A stretch of DNA of 64,000 nt from Caballeronia sp. dw_19 (GCF_018449515.1 NZ_JAAVUQ010000039.1:1-64000), one strand, 5' to 3'; positions 35,863-44,984 are shown, counted from the stretch's first letter. The notes: generated by a model not told the origin, from the letters alone. Made by a program: numbers and translations.

Positions 35863-36584
35863 GGTTGTGATCTCCCGAGCGCCGCCGCTACGCGCTCCCA
35901 GCGCGTGACATTGGTTGCATCGATTTCACCGCTTGCCGCATGCGCCCGGCAACCGCCACGCTCAATATCCGGATCGGTCCTGACCGACCATCCCGCCGCC
36001 TGGAGTTCTTCCAGCAAATACGCTTCGACAATCGGCAGATCCGCCGGATTCACTGTCAGATACGGCGCTCCCGCCAATGCCGGTTCTGCCGCGATCACCG
36101 AGCGCGCGACGGCCAGCACCGCGGTCGGATCGAGTGTCAGATGTTGCGAAACGACTTGTTGCGCGATGTCCAGCGCCAGCGCCATCAGCGCCTCGGCGAC
36201 TACCGCGTCTGCGGCTTGCAGCGCGATCTTGAAGGTATCGGCCATCTGCGCCAGCCGCGTGGCTTCCGCACGCGAGTCGCGGCGGCCTTCTTCCACACCT
36301 TGTTCGTAACCCTGGTCGTAACCGGCCTTGTAGCCCATTGCCTGACCCGCCACATGGCCCGACGCCAACCCTTGCGCGTGCGCTTCATCGCGAACACGGC
36401 GCAAGTGCTGTGCCAGCGCGGCCTGATCGGCGGCGCTGCGATCGACCGGAACCGGATCGAACGACGCCATCTCCCAGCGCTGATAAGCGGACATGCGAGC
36501 CTTCTTGGCCGCATCGGCAGCGTGAGCCTTCTTGGCCGCGTCGGTAGCGTGAGCCTTCTTGGCGGCTTCGGCGGCGTCAGACAT
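35856..36584 (-). CDS. fliH: Flagellar assembly protein FliH
   Basis: FliH regulates FliI and tethers it to the C ring. The 242-residue product has the GxxxG-rich helix (SGHVAGQAMGYKAGYDQGYE) typical of FliH, followed by a coiled coil and a C-terminal FliH/V-ATPase E-like domain (LALDIAQQVVSQHLTLDPTA). The first 30 residues are an unusual three-fold repeat AAKKAH[A/T]xD encoded by 27-nt tandem units. An alternative start at the internal Met (MSAYQRWEMASFDP) would remove the repeat; the upstream start overlaps fliG by 8 bp and is kept. Confidence 0.93.
   Translation of the reverse strand: MSDAAEAAKKAHATDAAKKAHAADAAKKARMSAYQRWEMASFDPVPVDRSAADQAALAQHLRRVRDEAHAQGLASGHVAGQAMGYKAGYDQGYEQGVEEGRRDSRAEATRLAQMADTFKIALQAADAVVAEALMALALDIAQQVVSQHLTLDPTAVLAVARSVIAAEPALAGAPYLTVNPADLPIVEAYLLEELQAAGWSVRTDPDIERGGCRAHAASGEIDATNVTRWERVAAALGRSQPW
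36493..36573 (-). repeat. Three-copy 27-nt tandem repeat in fliH
   Basis: Units 36493-36519, 36520-36546 and 36547-36573 share the core GAGCCTTCTTGGC on the plus strand and each encodes nine residues of the form AAKKAHATD or close variants. It is in frame and near the fliH 5' end. Confidence 0.85.
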
Positions 36585-37572
36585 ACGCGTCCTCGGCCTT
36601 GCCGCCTAACTGGATCTGACCCGATTCCGCCAGGTTGCGCACGATCTGCAAGATCTTGCGCTGCTGTGCTTCGACTTCCGAGAGCCGCACCGGGCCGCGC
36701 GAGTCGAGATCCTCGGCCAGCAGTTCGGCGGCGCGCTGCGACATGTTCGCGAGGAACTTCTGCCGCAGCGGCGGCTGGGCGCCTTTCAGCGAGACAATCA
36801 GCGTTTCAGATTCCACTTCTTTCAGCAGCAACTGGATTGCGCGGTCTTCAAGTTCGAGCAAATTCTCGAACACAAACATTTGATCGATGATCTTCTGCGC
36901 GAGTTCCGCATCGAATTCCTTCACGTTTTCGATCACGGATTCTTCGTGCGCCGTCGACATGAAGTTGAGGATTTCCGCCGCCGTGCGGATGCCGCCCATC
37001 GGCGCGCGCTTCAGGTTGTCGCTGCCGGAGAGCAGGGTGGTCAGCACGTCGTCGAGTTCGCGCAGCGCGGCCGGCTGGATGCCGTCGAGCGTGGCAATGC
37101 GCAGCAACACGTCGTTGCGCAACCGCTCGCTCATCAGCGCCACGATCTCGGACGCCTGGTCGCGGTCCAGGTGAACCAGAATGGTCGCGATAATCTGCGG
37201 ATGCTCGTTCTTGATCAGCTCGGACACAGCGGCTGAATCCATCCACTTCAGGCCTTCGATGCCGCTGGTATCGCTGCCCTGCAGGATCCGGTCGATCAGC
37301 GCGCCCGCCTTGCTTTCGCCGAGCGCCTTGGTCAGCACCGCCCGGATATATTCGCTCGAATCGAGCGACAGCGCGGTGTGCTGCTCGGCTTCCTGGACGA
37401 ACTCGGTCATCACGTTATCGAGCTGTTCGCGCGTCACGTTTTTCAACGTCGCCATGGTCGCGCCGATCTTCTGCACCTCGCGCGGTCCGAGGTACTTGAA
37501 CACTTCCGCCGCTTCCGATTCACCAATCGACATCAGCAGGAGAGCGGCTTTATTCAGGCCTTCAGCGTTCAT
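36577..37572 (-). CDS. fliG: Flagellar motor switch protein FliG
   Basis: FliG is the C-ring torque-generating subunit contacting the stators. The 331-residue product starts MNAEGLNKAALLLMSIGESE, has the EHPQ motif (in IKNEHPQIIATILVHLDRD) and the C-terminal charged motor helix (DEDL-like EDLDSRGPVRLSEVEAQQRK). A longer in-frame reading extends into fliF and is rejected. It overlaps fliF by 11 bp. Confidence 0.98.
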   Translation of the reverse strand: MNAEGLNKAALLLMSIGESEAAEVFKYLGPREVQKIGATMATLKNVTREQLDNVMTEFVQEAEQHTALSLDSSEYIRAVLTKALGESKAGALIDRILQGSDTSGIEGLKWMDSAAVSELIKNEHPQIIATILVHLDRDQASEIVALMSERLRNDVLLRIATLDGIQPAALRELDDVLTTLLSGSDNLKRAPMGGIRTAAEILNFMSTAHEESVIENVKEFDAELAQKIIDQMFVFENLLELEDRAIQLLLKEVESETLIVSLKGAQPPLRQKFLANMSQRAAELLAEDLDSRGPVRLSEVEAQQRKILQIVRNLAESGQIQLGGKAEDAYV

Positions 37573-39346
37573 CGGACACCCAGTTCTTGACGACCGTCGC
37601 GACGATTCTCGGGTCCTGGCGCGCAACCATGCGCGCGTAGTCGAGATTGCGTTCGAACTTGGCCTTGTTGCTTTCGTGACCGAGCAAACTGACCTCGGCA
37701 TCCTTTTCGTCTTCTAGCTGCGACTTCGGCATGGACGGCCCGTCGAGCAGCGACAGGTCATCCGGTGAGGCGAGCGCTGGCGGCGGAGGCGGCGGCGGGA
37801 ACGCGCGGCGCAGCGCCGGCTTCACCATGCTGAAATACAGGAACAACGCCACTGCACCGATCCCCGCGTACTTCGCGAGCTGGATGGCGCGCGCAATCAT
37901 GTCTGGCGTGCGCCACCACGGTACGTCGGGAATCACGGTCGAATCCACCAGGAAGGTGCTGTTGACCACGTTCACCGAATCGCCGCGCTTTTCGTCGTAG
38001 CCCATTGCGTCTTTCACCAGTTGCTGCACCTGCTCGAGCTTGTCGGCAGGCAGCGGCTGCATGGTCACGGCGCCCTTGGCATCGACTTGTTTCTGGTAGT
38101 TCACCACCACCGCAACCGACAAGCGCTTGATGCCGCCCATCGGCTGCTCATAGTGGCGCACGGTCCGGTCGACTTCGTAATTGGTCGTGGTGTCCTTGCG
38201 CATGCTGATCGGCGCGGCTTTCCCGGCGTCCGCGCCGCTGGCGGCTGCGTCGATAGGTGCAGACGCCGCAGCCGGCGGCTGGTTTGACAGCGCGCCCGGC
38301 ACGCCGCCCACGTTCGCGCCCGCGGTGTCATTCGAAACGCTCGACTGCTGGCTGCGGATCGCCGTGTTTTGCGGGTTGGCGTTCGGGCCGTAGCTTTCGG
38401 CGGTTTGCTCGAGCTTCGAGAAGTCGATATCCGCGCTCACCTGCGAGTGCGCGTTGCCGGCGCCGAACAGCGGCGCGAGGATGGCGTCGATACGCCCCTG
38501 CGTGTTGCGCTCGATCTGCTGCACATATTTGAGCTGCGACGCGTCCAGGCCGTTCGCCGAGCTTTGCTGCGTGAGGAGGTTGCCGTCCTGATCGACGATG
38601 GTCACGCCCTTCACCGGCAGATCCGGCACGCTGGACGACACCATGTGCTGAATCGCGATGATCTGGCCCTCATCGAGCGCGCGGCCGGGGTAGAGATTCA
38701 GCATGACCGACGCGGTCGGCAGTTCCTTTTCCCGCACGAACACGGTGGGCTTCGGAATGGCGAGATGGACGCGGGCTTCGCGCACCGAGGAAATCGAGCC
38801 GATGGTTTTTTCCAGCTCACCTTCCAGCGCGCGTTGATAGTTGACCTGCTCGGCGAACTGGCTGATGCCGAACTTCTGGTTATCCATCAATTCGAAGCCG
38901 ACCGAGCCGTTCTTCGGCAGACCTTGCGACGCGAGGCGCAGGCGGGTTTCGTGCACCGCGTCGCTGGGAACCAGGATCGCGCCGCCCGATTCGGCGATCT
39001 TGTAGGGAATGTTGCCTTGCTGCAGCGCAGCGACAATCGCGCCGCCATCGCGGTCGGAGAGATTGCTGAACAACACCCGGTAATCCGGCTGGCGTGACCA
39101 CATCACGAGGCCCGCTACCACCACGGCCAGGATAGCCACGGCGATGATCAGCGGCATGCGCGGGTTGTTGCGAAACTGGTTGAGCGTCGGTATGCGCGGA
39201 CTGAAGCCGCCGCTGCCGCCGAAGTCCGCGCCGCCCGCGTAGCCGGCTCCGCCCGCACCTGCGGCGATCGACCCGGCGGTGCCTGGCTGCGCGCCAGTCA
39301 GACCCATGCGGGCGTCCGGGTTGATCAGGTTGGTTGTGGAATCCAT
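37562..39346 (-). CDS. fliF: Flagellar MS-ring protein FliF
   Basis: FliF forms the MS ring, the platform for the motor. The 594-residue product has a Gly/Ala-rich leader, a first transmembrane helix at residues 64-83, the secretin-like ring-building domains (YRVLFSNLSDRDGGAIVAAL; GSISSVREARVHLAIPKPTV), a second transmembrane helix near residue 480 (YAGIGAVALFLYFSMVKPAL) and a C-terminal FliG-binding tail. The ATG at MDSTTNL is chosen over one 14 codons upstream. First gene of the fliFGHIJK unit, divergent from fliE. Confidence 0.97.
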   Translation of the reverse strand: MDSTTNLINPDARMGLTGAQPGTAGSIAAGAGGAGYAGGADFGGSGGFSPRIPTLNQFRNNPRMPLIIAVAILAVVVAGLVMWSRQPDYRVLFSNLSDRDGGAIVAALQQGNIPYKIAESGGAILVPSDAVHETRLRLASQGLPKNGSVGFELMDNQKFGISQFAEQVNYQRALEGELEKTIGSISSVREARVHLAIPKPTVFVREKELPTASVMLNLYPGRALDEGQIIAIQHMVSSSVPDLPVKGVTIVDQDGNLLTQQSSANGLDASQLKYVQQIERNTQGRIDAILAPLFGAGNAHSQVSADIDFSKLEQTAESYGPNANPQNTAIRSQQSSVSNDTAGANVGGVPGALSNQPPAAASAPIDAAASGADAGKAAPISMRKDTTTNYEVDRTVRHYEQPMGGIKRLSVAVVVNYQKQVDAKGAVTMQPLPADKLEQVQQLVKDAMGYDEKRGDSVNVVNSTFLVDSTVIPDVPWWRTPDMIARAIQLAKYAGIGAVALFLYFSMVKPALRRAFPPPPPPPALASPDDLSLLDGPSMPKSQLEDEKDAEVSLLGHESNKAKFERNLDYARMVARQDPRIVATVVKNWVSDER

Positions 39347-39679
39347 GCTTCGAAACTCTCCGAGTCTTGCGTTTTCTGCAGCGCGCACCGGCGATAGCCG
39401 TGCGCACTACAGGCACTTTCATGAGAGGAATTATCCGTAAGGAGAGGTAAGTCGATTCAGCGAACAGAAGCGAGTTTTGGTTTCCTTTCACCGCTTTGCG
39501 AAATGACGCTGCTGCTAGACTTTTTCCTAGTCGGTCAGGCCATATGGCGAACCGCTCAGGTTCCGGCGCAGACGCCGGCCTGAGGCCCGGGACAGGCTCC
39601 GGTTCGAATTGTCCCAGAAGTGCTGCAATCCCTATGTTTCACCGATTTTCAGTTCCTTTCCGTTCCTTCTGGAGACCCT
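39347..39679. promoter_or_regulatory. Divergent control region between fliF and fliE
   Basis: This 333-bp gap must drive both fliFGHIJK and fliE. It contains a hairpin at 39555-39584: CTCAGG-TT-CCGGCG pairs with CGCCGG-CCTGAG around a 4-nt loop, a 12-bp stem with a 2-nt bulge and no T-tract. No exact FliA consensus is visible, consistent with early/middle flagellar genes. No gene is seen. Confidence 0.5.
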
Positions 39680-40030
39680 ATGAATGCTCCTATCAGCCCG
39701 TTGAGTTCGGCGCTCCAGCAAATGCAGGTCATGGCGACGCAGGCTGCAGGCGGCGCCGGCCAAGTCGCGAGCGGCAGCGTCGTGCCCGAATCGGGTGCAG
39801 CGAGCGCCGGCAGTTTCGCCGACGCGCTGAAGTCGTCTCTCGACAGCATCAGCAGCAGCCAGAACAACGCGATCAACCAGGCGCAGGCGTTCGAAGTGGG
39901 CGCGCCAAACGTTTCGCTGAACGACGTGATGATCGACATGCAGAAGGCGAACGTGGGATTCCAGTTCGGTTTGCAGGTCCGCAACAAGCTCGTGTCGGCT
40001 TATAGCGACATCATGAACATCGCGGTCTGA
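39680..40030 (+). CDS. fliE: Flagellar hook-basal body protein FliE
   Basis: FliE links the MS ring to the rod. The 116-residue product starts MNAPISPLSSALQQMQVMAT with GGAG upstream; an in-frame reading 20 codons longer lacks a ribosome site. Conserved features are SFADALKSSLDSISSSQNNA, NVSLNDVMIDMQKANVGFQF and VRNKLVSAYSDIMNI. Divergent from fliF as in many proteobacteria. Confidence 0.96.
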   Translation: MNAPISPLSSALQQMQVMATQAAGGAGQVASGSVVPESGAASAGSFADALKSSLDSISSSQNNAINQAQAFEVGAPNVSLNDVMIDMQKANVGFQFGLQVRNKLVSAYSDIMNIAV

Positions 40031-40108
40031 GCGCTGCGCCGGTTTTTCCGCATCGTCGATCCGCCGACTATTTCCCCTCCTGGAATTCGCTGTGACGCAA
40101 AGCACGCC

Positions 40109-40135
40109 TAAAGCTTTTGCCGCTTTCTCCGATAA
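40109..40135 (+). promoter_or_regulatory. FliA (sigma-28) promoter of fliST
   Basis: TAAA, exactly 15 nt, then TCCGATAA: one mismatch to the consensus. It lies about 170 bp upstream of fliS and would place fliS, fliT and probably the following two genes in the late class. Confidence 0.75.
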
Positions 40136-40303
40136 CCCGGATAGCAGCACGATAAACGGTCAGACAAATAGAAGGGTCTCGATCAGTTCATCGGCATCGG
40201 TTCATCACGGTTACCGTCAATAAGTGCGCCGGCGGGCAGCGCGTTGTGCGCGAAACGCCCACGGCAACCAACTTGCATGGGACCAGAGTAAGGAGAGGGT
40301 CGG

Positions 40304-40717
40304 ATGTTTTCCCAGGCACACGGTGGGGCTAACGCTTATGCGCGCGTCGGCGTTCAGACAGGGGTAATGGGCGCGAGCCCGCACAGGCTGGTCGCCATGT
40401 TGTATCAGGGTGCGCGACAGGCCATTGCCCAAGCGCGGATGTACCTGCAGCAAGGCAATATCCCGGCACGCGGCGAAGCGATCACGAAAGCGATCAGCAT
40501 TATTGAAAGCGGTTTGCAGCAGTCGCTCAACATGGACGTGGGCGGCGACATCGCGGCCCGCCTGGATGCGTTGTACACGTACATGTCGCATCGTTTGCTG
40601 GAAGCGAATGTGCGTCAGAGCGAAGAGGTGCTGGTGGAGATCGATGGCCTGCTGGCGACCCTGGAGGAAGCCTGGATGGCGATTGCACCCGATGCAGCAA
40701 AAATGGCTGCGGCGTGA
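40304..40717 (+). CDS. fliS: Flagellin export chaperone FliS
   Basis: FliS prevents premature flagellin polymerisation and hands it to the export gate. The 137-residue product has the four-helix family pattern: YARVGVQTGVMGASPHRLVA, LYQGARQAIAQARMYLQQGN and LDALYTYMSHRLLEANVRQS. AAGGAGAGG lies upstream of the ATG. No flagellin or fliD gene is nearby, so the client is encoded elsewhere. Confidence 0.96.
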   Translation: MFSQAHGGANAYARVGVQTGVMGASPHRLVAMLYQGARQAIAQARMYLQQGNIPARGEAITKAISIIESGLQQSLNMDVGGDIAARLDALYTYMSHRLLEANVRQSEEVLVEIDGLLATLEEAWMAIAPDAAKMAAA

Positions 40718-40741
40718 AGCCGCGAAACATGCTTGCCCATA

Positions 40742-41074
40742 ATGAAAACCACACAAGAATATTTCGCTCATTATGAAGCGATTGCCGCACTTTCTACGTG
40801 CATGCTGGCCGCAGCACGCAGTGGAGAATGGGGTGAACTGAAGACGATGCAGGGCGCGTACCGGGATCTGGTCGACGGCTTGAGAGAGGTCGATCCCCGT
40901 TCCGAACTGGACGACACCGCGCGTGCCCGCAAGCTCGAACTGGTGCGCCGGATTCTTGCCGACGACGCCGCCATTCGCGATCTCAGCACCCCCAGCCTCG
41001 CGCGTTTGTCCGCAGCGTTATTCACCGTGAACAGGCCAGTGCGAGTTTTGAAGAAGATGATCGGGTTCCGCTAG
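40742..41074 (+). CDS. fliT: Flagellar protein FliT (FliD chaperone)
   Basis: FliT is a chaperone for the cap protein FliD and a late regulator. The product (about 110 residues) is a short all-helical protein with the FliT-like YEAIAALSTCMLAAARSGEW segment. An ATG is used; a TTG three codons upstream is equally open and neither has a clear ribosome site. It follows fliS by 24 bp. Confidence 0.85.
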   Translation: MKTTQEYFAHYEAIAALSTCMLAAARSGEWGELKTMQGAYRDLVDGLREVDPRSELDDTARARKLELVRRILADDAAIRDLSTPSLARLSAALFTVNRPVRVLKKMIGFR

Positions 41075-41152
41075 GGCGTGTTTGACGCGTTCGCGGCTCG
41101 TTGAAACCGGTGGCCGGCCGTTCGGCTGGACTGCTGACCCGAGGATACTGGC

Positions 41153-42502
41153 ATGACTGGACTGGACTCCGCCGTCGCTGCGCTGCTTGCCAGCCGCACT
41201 GACATGCTGTTGTCCGCGCTCAATACGCAGACCAGTTCGACCGCGCCCCAAGCCAATACCTCGCAACTTTTAGTCGATACCCCCAAGGTCGCCACGCCCG
41301 CGGCCGTTATCAGCGCGTATGCCGTGTCCGGCCCGTCGACGCAGACCGCGTTGAGCGAGATCGCGCGCACGCTCGACATCATTTCGCGGTTCGGCGGCAG
41401 CACGACGCCCGCTTTGCCTGGCACCGTGCCGTTGTGGCCGACCGCGCCGCGCCTGGTCGTGGCCGCGAGCGCCTTCGAGAGCCTGTCCGGGTCGTTGTTT
41501 TCCTCCAGCTCGGCGAATGCCGCGAGCGCGGTCAACCCGCCCGCGCCGCCTTTGCCCGCGCCCGTGCTGGCGGCAATGCTGGCCCGGACCGTCGCGGACA
41601 GCGGCCTTTTCTACGAAAACCATATCGCGCTCTGGCTGGGCGGACAGCGTTCGCTCGCGTCGCTGCGAAATGAGCCCCAGGGGCGGGTGGACAAATTGGC
41701 AAGCGAATTGCCGTCGGATTCTTTCCTGGCTGCGGCTGACGGTGCGCCTGACGCCTGGATCGATGAAACGCTGCTGCCGCCCACCTTCGCCGCCGCCGAT
41801 ACCCCCGACGCGCCCAATCCCATGCGTCCCGTGCCTACGCCTCAAACGCCGCAGCAGGCGGCGGCGCTGGCGGCATCGGTGCGCGCGATGCCCACGAGCC
41901 TGTTTTCATCGACGGCGCAGGGAAGCGGAATAAGCGCGCCGCCTTCGGCCGCGCATCTGCAGGATTCGGCCGTGCAGGCGGCGATTGCCTCCGGCATTCA
42001 TCCATCGACTATTCCGCTGGTCCGCCAACAGCTCGACGTGCTCGCTTCCGATCAGTTTCGCTGGTCCGGCGAAGCGTGGCCGGGCGCGAAGTTCGAGTGG
42101 GAAATCCAGCCGCAGAACCGCGCTCCCTATGGGCGCGATGCGTTCCAGGAGAGCGGCGCGGGCGCCGGTTCCACCGATACGGATCGCGCCTGGCACACGC
42201 GTGTCACGCTGAGCTTGCCCACGCTCGGCAATGTGGATGCCGATCTCGTGCTCACCGGCCAGCAACTGGTGGTGCGCCTGAATGCGAGCGAGGGCGGCGC
42301 CGCCCGTCTTGCCGCCGATGGTCATCATTTCCAGCAACAACTCGACGCGGCGGGATTGCAGCTCGCAGGATTGACCGTGCACGCCCGCGACGCGCTGGCT
42401 GACCTGGCCGCTGACCCGGCGTTCCCCCATTTCATCGATGCTGCTAGCCCGGCGGTGCCGCCACCGGCATCGACATTGCCATCGGCTGGGAGCGACACGT
42501 GA
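41153..42502 (+). CDS. Second FliK-like flagellar hook-length control family protein
   Basis: The 449-residue product has a low-complexity Ala/Pro/Ser-rich body and a C-terminal FliK-type domain from about residue 295 (WPGAKFEWEIQPQNR, RVTLSLPTLGNVDADLVLTG, HHFQQQLDAAGLQLAGLTVH). It is distinct in sequence from the fliK at 32278. The next gene, an FlhB C-domain paralogue, starts inside its stop codon (GTGA), so the two are translationally coupled. The pair mirrors the FliK-FlhB partnership and may tune substrate switching; this is inference. Confidence 0.8.
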   Translation: MTGLDSAVAALLASRTDMLLSALNTQTSSTAPQANTSQLLVDTPKVATPAAVISAYAVSGPSTQTALSEIARTLDIISRFGGSTTPALPGTVPLWPTAPRLVVAASAFESLSGSLFSSSSANAASAVNPPAPPLPAPVLAAMLARTVADSGLFYENHIALWLGGQRSLASLRNEPQGRVDKLASELPSDSFLAAADGAPDAWIDETLLPPTFAAADTPDAPNPMRPVPTPQTPQQAAALAASVRAMPTSLFSSTAQGSGISAPPSAAHLQDSAVQAAIASGIHPSTIPLVRQQLDVLASDQFRWSGEAWPGAKFEWEIQPQNRAPYGRDAFQESGAGAGSTDTDRAWHTRVTLSLPTLGNVDADLVLTGQQLVVRLNASEGGAARLAADGHHFQQQLDAAGLQLAGLTVHARDALADLAADPAFPHFIDAASPAVPPPASTLPSAGSDT

Positions 42503-42840
42503 GTCCGCGCAACGATTCGCGCAAGCAGGCGACCGCGCTCGCCTACGACACCAAAAACGCCGACGCCGCGCCGCGTGTGGTCGCGAAGGGCTACGGGCTG
42601 GTCGCGGAAATGATCGTGCAGCGCGCGAAGGACGCGGGGCTGTATGTGCATGAATCGCCGGAGATGGTGTCGCTGCTGATGCAGGTCGACCTGGACTCGC
42701 GCATTCCGCCGGCGCTTTATCAGGCCGTGGCGGAACTGCTCGCGTGGTTGTATCGGCTGGAGAACGGGGTGGAGGCGGGTCCGCCGCCCGAAGTGGACCC
42801 TGCAATTCCGGTGCGCAAGGGCCGCCGCCGCCCGGCTTGA
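42499..42840 (+). CDS. fhlB: FlhB C-terminal-domain paralogue (EscU/YscU/HrcU family, FhlB-like)
   Basis: The 113-residue product resembles only the cytoplasmic C-terminal domain of FlhB: TALAYDTKNADAAPRVVAKG, VAEMIVQRAKDAGLYVHESP, VSLLMQVDLDSRIPPALYQA and AVAELLAWLYRLE align with the FlhB segment after its cleavage site. The NPTH motif itself is absent, so it represents a pre-cleaved-like module. The start is a GTG overlapping the upstream stop. Small FlhB-C paralogues next to fliK-like genes are known in several proteobacteria. Exact role unknown. Confidence 0.82.
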   Translation: MSPRNDSRKQATALAYDTKNADAAPRVVAKGYGLVAEMIVQRAKDAGLYVHESPEMVSLLMQVDLDSRIPPALYQAVAELLAWLYRLENGVEAGPPPEVDPAIPVRKGRRRPA

Positions 42841-42964
42841 TTCATCGAGCGCTGCGTTTTCGGCGTTATCCCCAAGCCTTTTGCTCATCAACCGCTGCTG
42901 GCCGGAGCCGCAAATTCCATGGCGGCGGCGTGCACGCCACGGACCTGATCCGCGAGCACCATCC

Positions 42965-44656
42965 CTACTCCGCGAACGCGCGCTCGATCACTGCGTTGAA
43001 ATCGAACGTGGCCGGCAGCGTTCCATACACGCGATTGACAGAACCACGGGCATCGTCGAGACGGGTTTCCATGAACGCCGCCGCCACGTCCGGCGGCGCG
43101 TGCTGCGCGAGCAGAACCCCTTGCGCGACGAGCACCAGTTGCTGCGCGATCCCCCGCGCCGATGCTTCCCGCGTAGCCGGGTCACCTTGCAGCATGACGT
43201 GCAGCGTTTTCAACGCATCGCCGAGAACGCGATGTTCACCCGCCACCGCCTGCCACGAATCGAACAGCGCATGGGCCGCATCGGGTTCGCGCTCGAATGC
43301 ACGCAGCACGTCCAGGCACATCACATTCCCCGATCCTTCCCAGATCGAATTCACCGGCGCCTCCCGATAAAACCGCGCCATCGGTCCCGTTTCGACGTAA
43401 CCGTTTCCGCCCCAGACCTCCATTGCCTCGCCGGTAAATTCCAGCGCGCGCTTGCAGACCCAGAACTTCGCCGCCGGCGTCACGATACGGCGCCACGCGC
43501 GTTCTTCCGGCTTCGCTGAATTCTCGAAGGCGCCCGCAAGCCGCATGAACAGCACGGTGGCCGCTTCAGATTCCAGCGCGAGATCGGCGAGAACGTTGCG
43601 CATCAGCGGCTGGTCGATGAGCTTTGCGCCGAACACCCGCCGATGCCGCGCGTGATGAACCGCCTGGATCAGCGCGGCGCGCATCAACGCGGCGCTGCCG
43701 ATCACGCAATCGAGACGCGTGAAGTTCGCCATTTCGATGATCGTCGGTACACCGCGCCCTTCGTCGCCAATCATGATGCCGTAGGCGTCGAGGAATTCGA
43801 CTTCGCTGCTGACGTTCGAGCGGTTGCCGAGCTTGTCCTTGAGTTGCTGGACCTGCACGGCGTTCTTCGATCCATCCGGCGCGAAACGCGGGACATAAAA
43901 GCAGGAAACCGGGCCGTTTTCCTGGGCGTTGTCACCGGTGCGTGCGAGCACGAGATGGGCGTCGCATTGCGGTGCCGAGAAGAACCATTTATGGCCGATC
44001 AGCCGATACTCGCCGCCCCGTCCGCCCGCATCTTCCGGGACCGCGCGGGTCCGGTTGCTGCGCACGTCCGAGCCGCCCTGTTTCTCGGTCATGCCCATGC
44101 CGATCATCATCGACTGCTTGCCGGCGCCAAGCGGAATATCGCGTGGATCGTGCTGGCGCGAGAGCAATTGCGCTTTCAACTTCGCGTACAGCGCGGGTTC
44201 CTGCTGCAGCACGGGAATGCTGGCGAAGGTCATGGTCAGCGGGCACAACGAACCGCTTTCCAGTTGCGCGTGGAGAAAATATCCGGCGGCGCGCGCAGCC
44301 ATCGAACCGGTTTTCGGCGAAGCCGTTTCGAACGGCAGCGAATGAAGGCCCTGCTCGCGCAGCATCGAAAGCAGGGTGTGCCAGGCGGGATGGAATTCGA
44401 TTGCATCAATTCGCTCCCCGCGCGCGCTGAACGGATGGTGTTCGGGCGTATGCCGGTTGGCCAGATCGGCGAGCGCAAGAATATCGGGATGGGTGAGCGC
44501 CAGACCGTCGCGGGTGAGGGCATCGAGGTGCCACGCCGCGCCTTCGCGCTGGATGGCGCTGACTAGCGCCGGGTCGCTCGAGAGCGCGTTGTAGCGCTCG
44601 AGCGGCGGAGCCTGATTTGTGACTTCGTGTGTTTGGCCGTAAGTGGATGAGCGCAT
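42965..44656 (-). CDS. aidB: AidB-like acyl-CoA dehydrogenase family flavoprotein
   Basis: AidB is an FAD protein of the adaptive response to DNA alkylation with isovaleryl-CoA dehydrogenase activity. The 563-residue product follows the E. coli AidB pattern: EFHPAWHTLLSMLREQGLHS, ESGSLCPLTMTFA, the FAD-binding GMGMTEKQGGSDVRSN, KLGNRSNVSSEVEFLDA and EAPVNSIWEGSGNVMCLDVL. Length and domain order agree. It is on the opposite strand from its flagellar neighbours with no visible functional link; no Ada box was recognised upstream. Confidence 0.92.
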   Translation of the reverse strand: MRSSTYGQTHEVTNQAPPLERYNALSSDPALVSAIQREGAAWHLDALTRDGLALTHPDILALADLANRHTPEHHPFSARGERIDAIEFHPAWHTLLSMLREQGLHSLPFETASPKTGSMAARAAGYFLHAQLESGSLCPLTMTFASIPVLQQEPALYAKLKAQLLSRQHDPRDIPLGAGKQSMMIGMGMTEKQGGSDVRSNRTRAVPEDAGGRGGEYRLIGHKWFFSAPQCDAHLVLARTGDNAQENGPVSCFYVPRFAPDGSKNAVQVQQLKDKLGNRSNVSSEVEFLDAYGIMIGDEGRGVPTIIEMANFTRLDCVIGSAALMRAALIQAVHHARHRRVFGAKLIDQPLMRNVLADLALESEAATVLFMRLAGAFENSAKPEERAWRRIVTPAAKFWVCKRALEFTGEAMEVWGGNGYVETGPMARFYREAPVNSIWEGSGNVMCLDVLRAFEREPDAAHALFDSWQAVAGEHRVLGDALKTLHVMLQGDPATREASARGIAQQLVLVAQGVLLAQHAPPDVAAAFMETRLDDARGSVNRVYGTLPATFDFNAVIERAFAE

Positions 44657-44984
44657 CGTTTGTCTCCCTCATGCATTTATTCAGTTTGCCCGCTCATCTC
44701 AATTTTTGCAAAAACCTTGATCACCGTCATGTTCCTCGGCTTCGTTAAATGAAATGGATAGTGCGATTTAACGTTCATTCAAAATTTGCGCTTCGGTTAC
44801 TGCATCGATGCAATCAAATTAATTAGTAATTCGAGATATTTCAAGAATCGTCTCAAATTTTCCGCTTTGAGGTATTTCCGATTTTTAATCCGCAGTCCTT
44901 GCTTCTCCAATGCCGAATCTATAATCTGCATCGCTCACTTTGGGCGATTAGCGCAATCACGCAAGTAAGGAAAAGGCAATTTAA
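44657..44984 (+). promoter_or_regulatory. AT-rich intergenic region aidB-ompA family gene
   Basis: This 328-bp gap is clearly more AT-rich than its surroundings. A TATAAT box at 44920-44925 preceded by TTGCTT (44899-44904, spacer 15) is a plausible promoter for the following gene, and AAGGAAAAGG near 44970 is its ribosome site. No gene is seen. Confidence 0.5.

Noticed and set aside
42499..42840. A degraded second flhB (pseudogene)
   Set aside because: The frame is intact, has its own start coupled to the upstream gene, and keeps the conserved C-domain blocks; it looks like a functional small paralogue and not a remnant.
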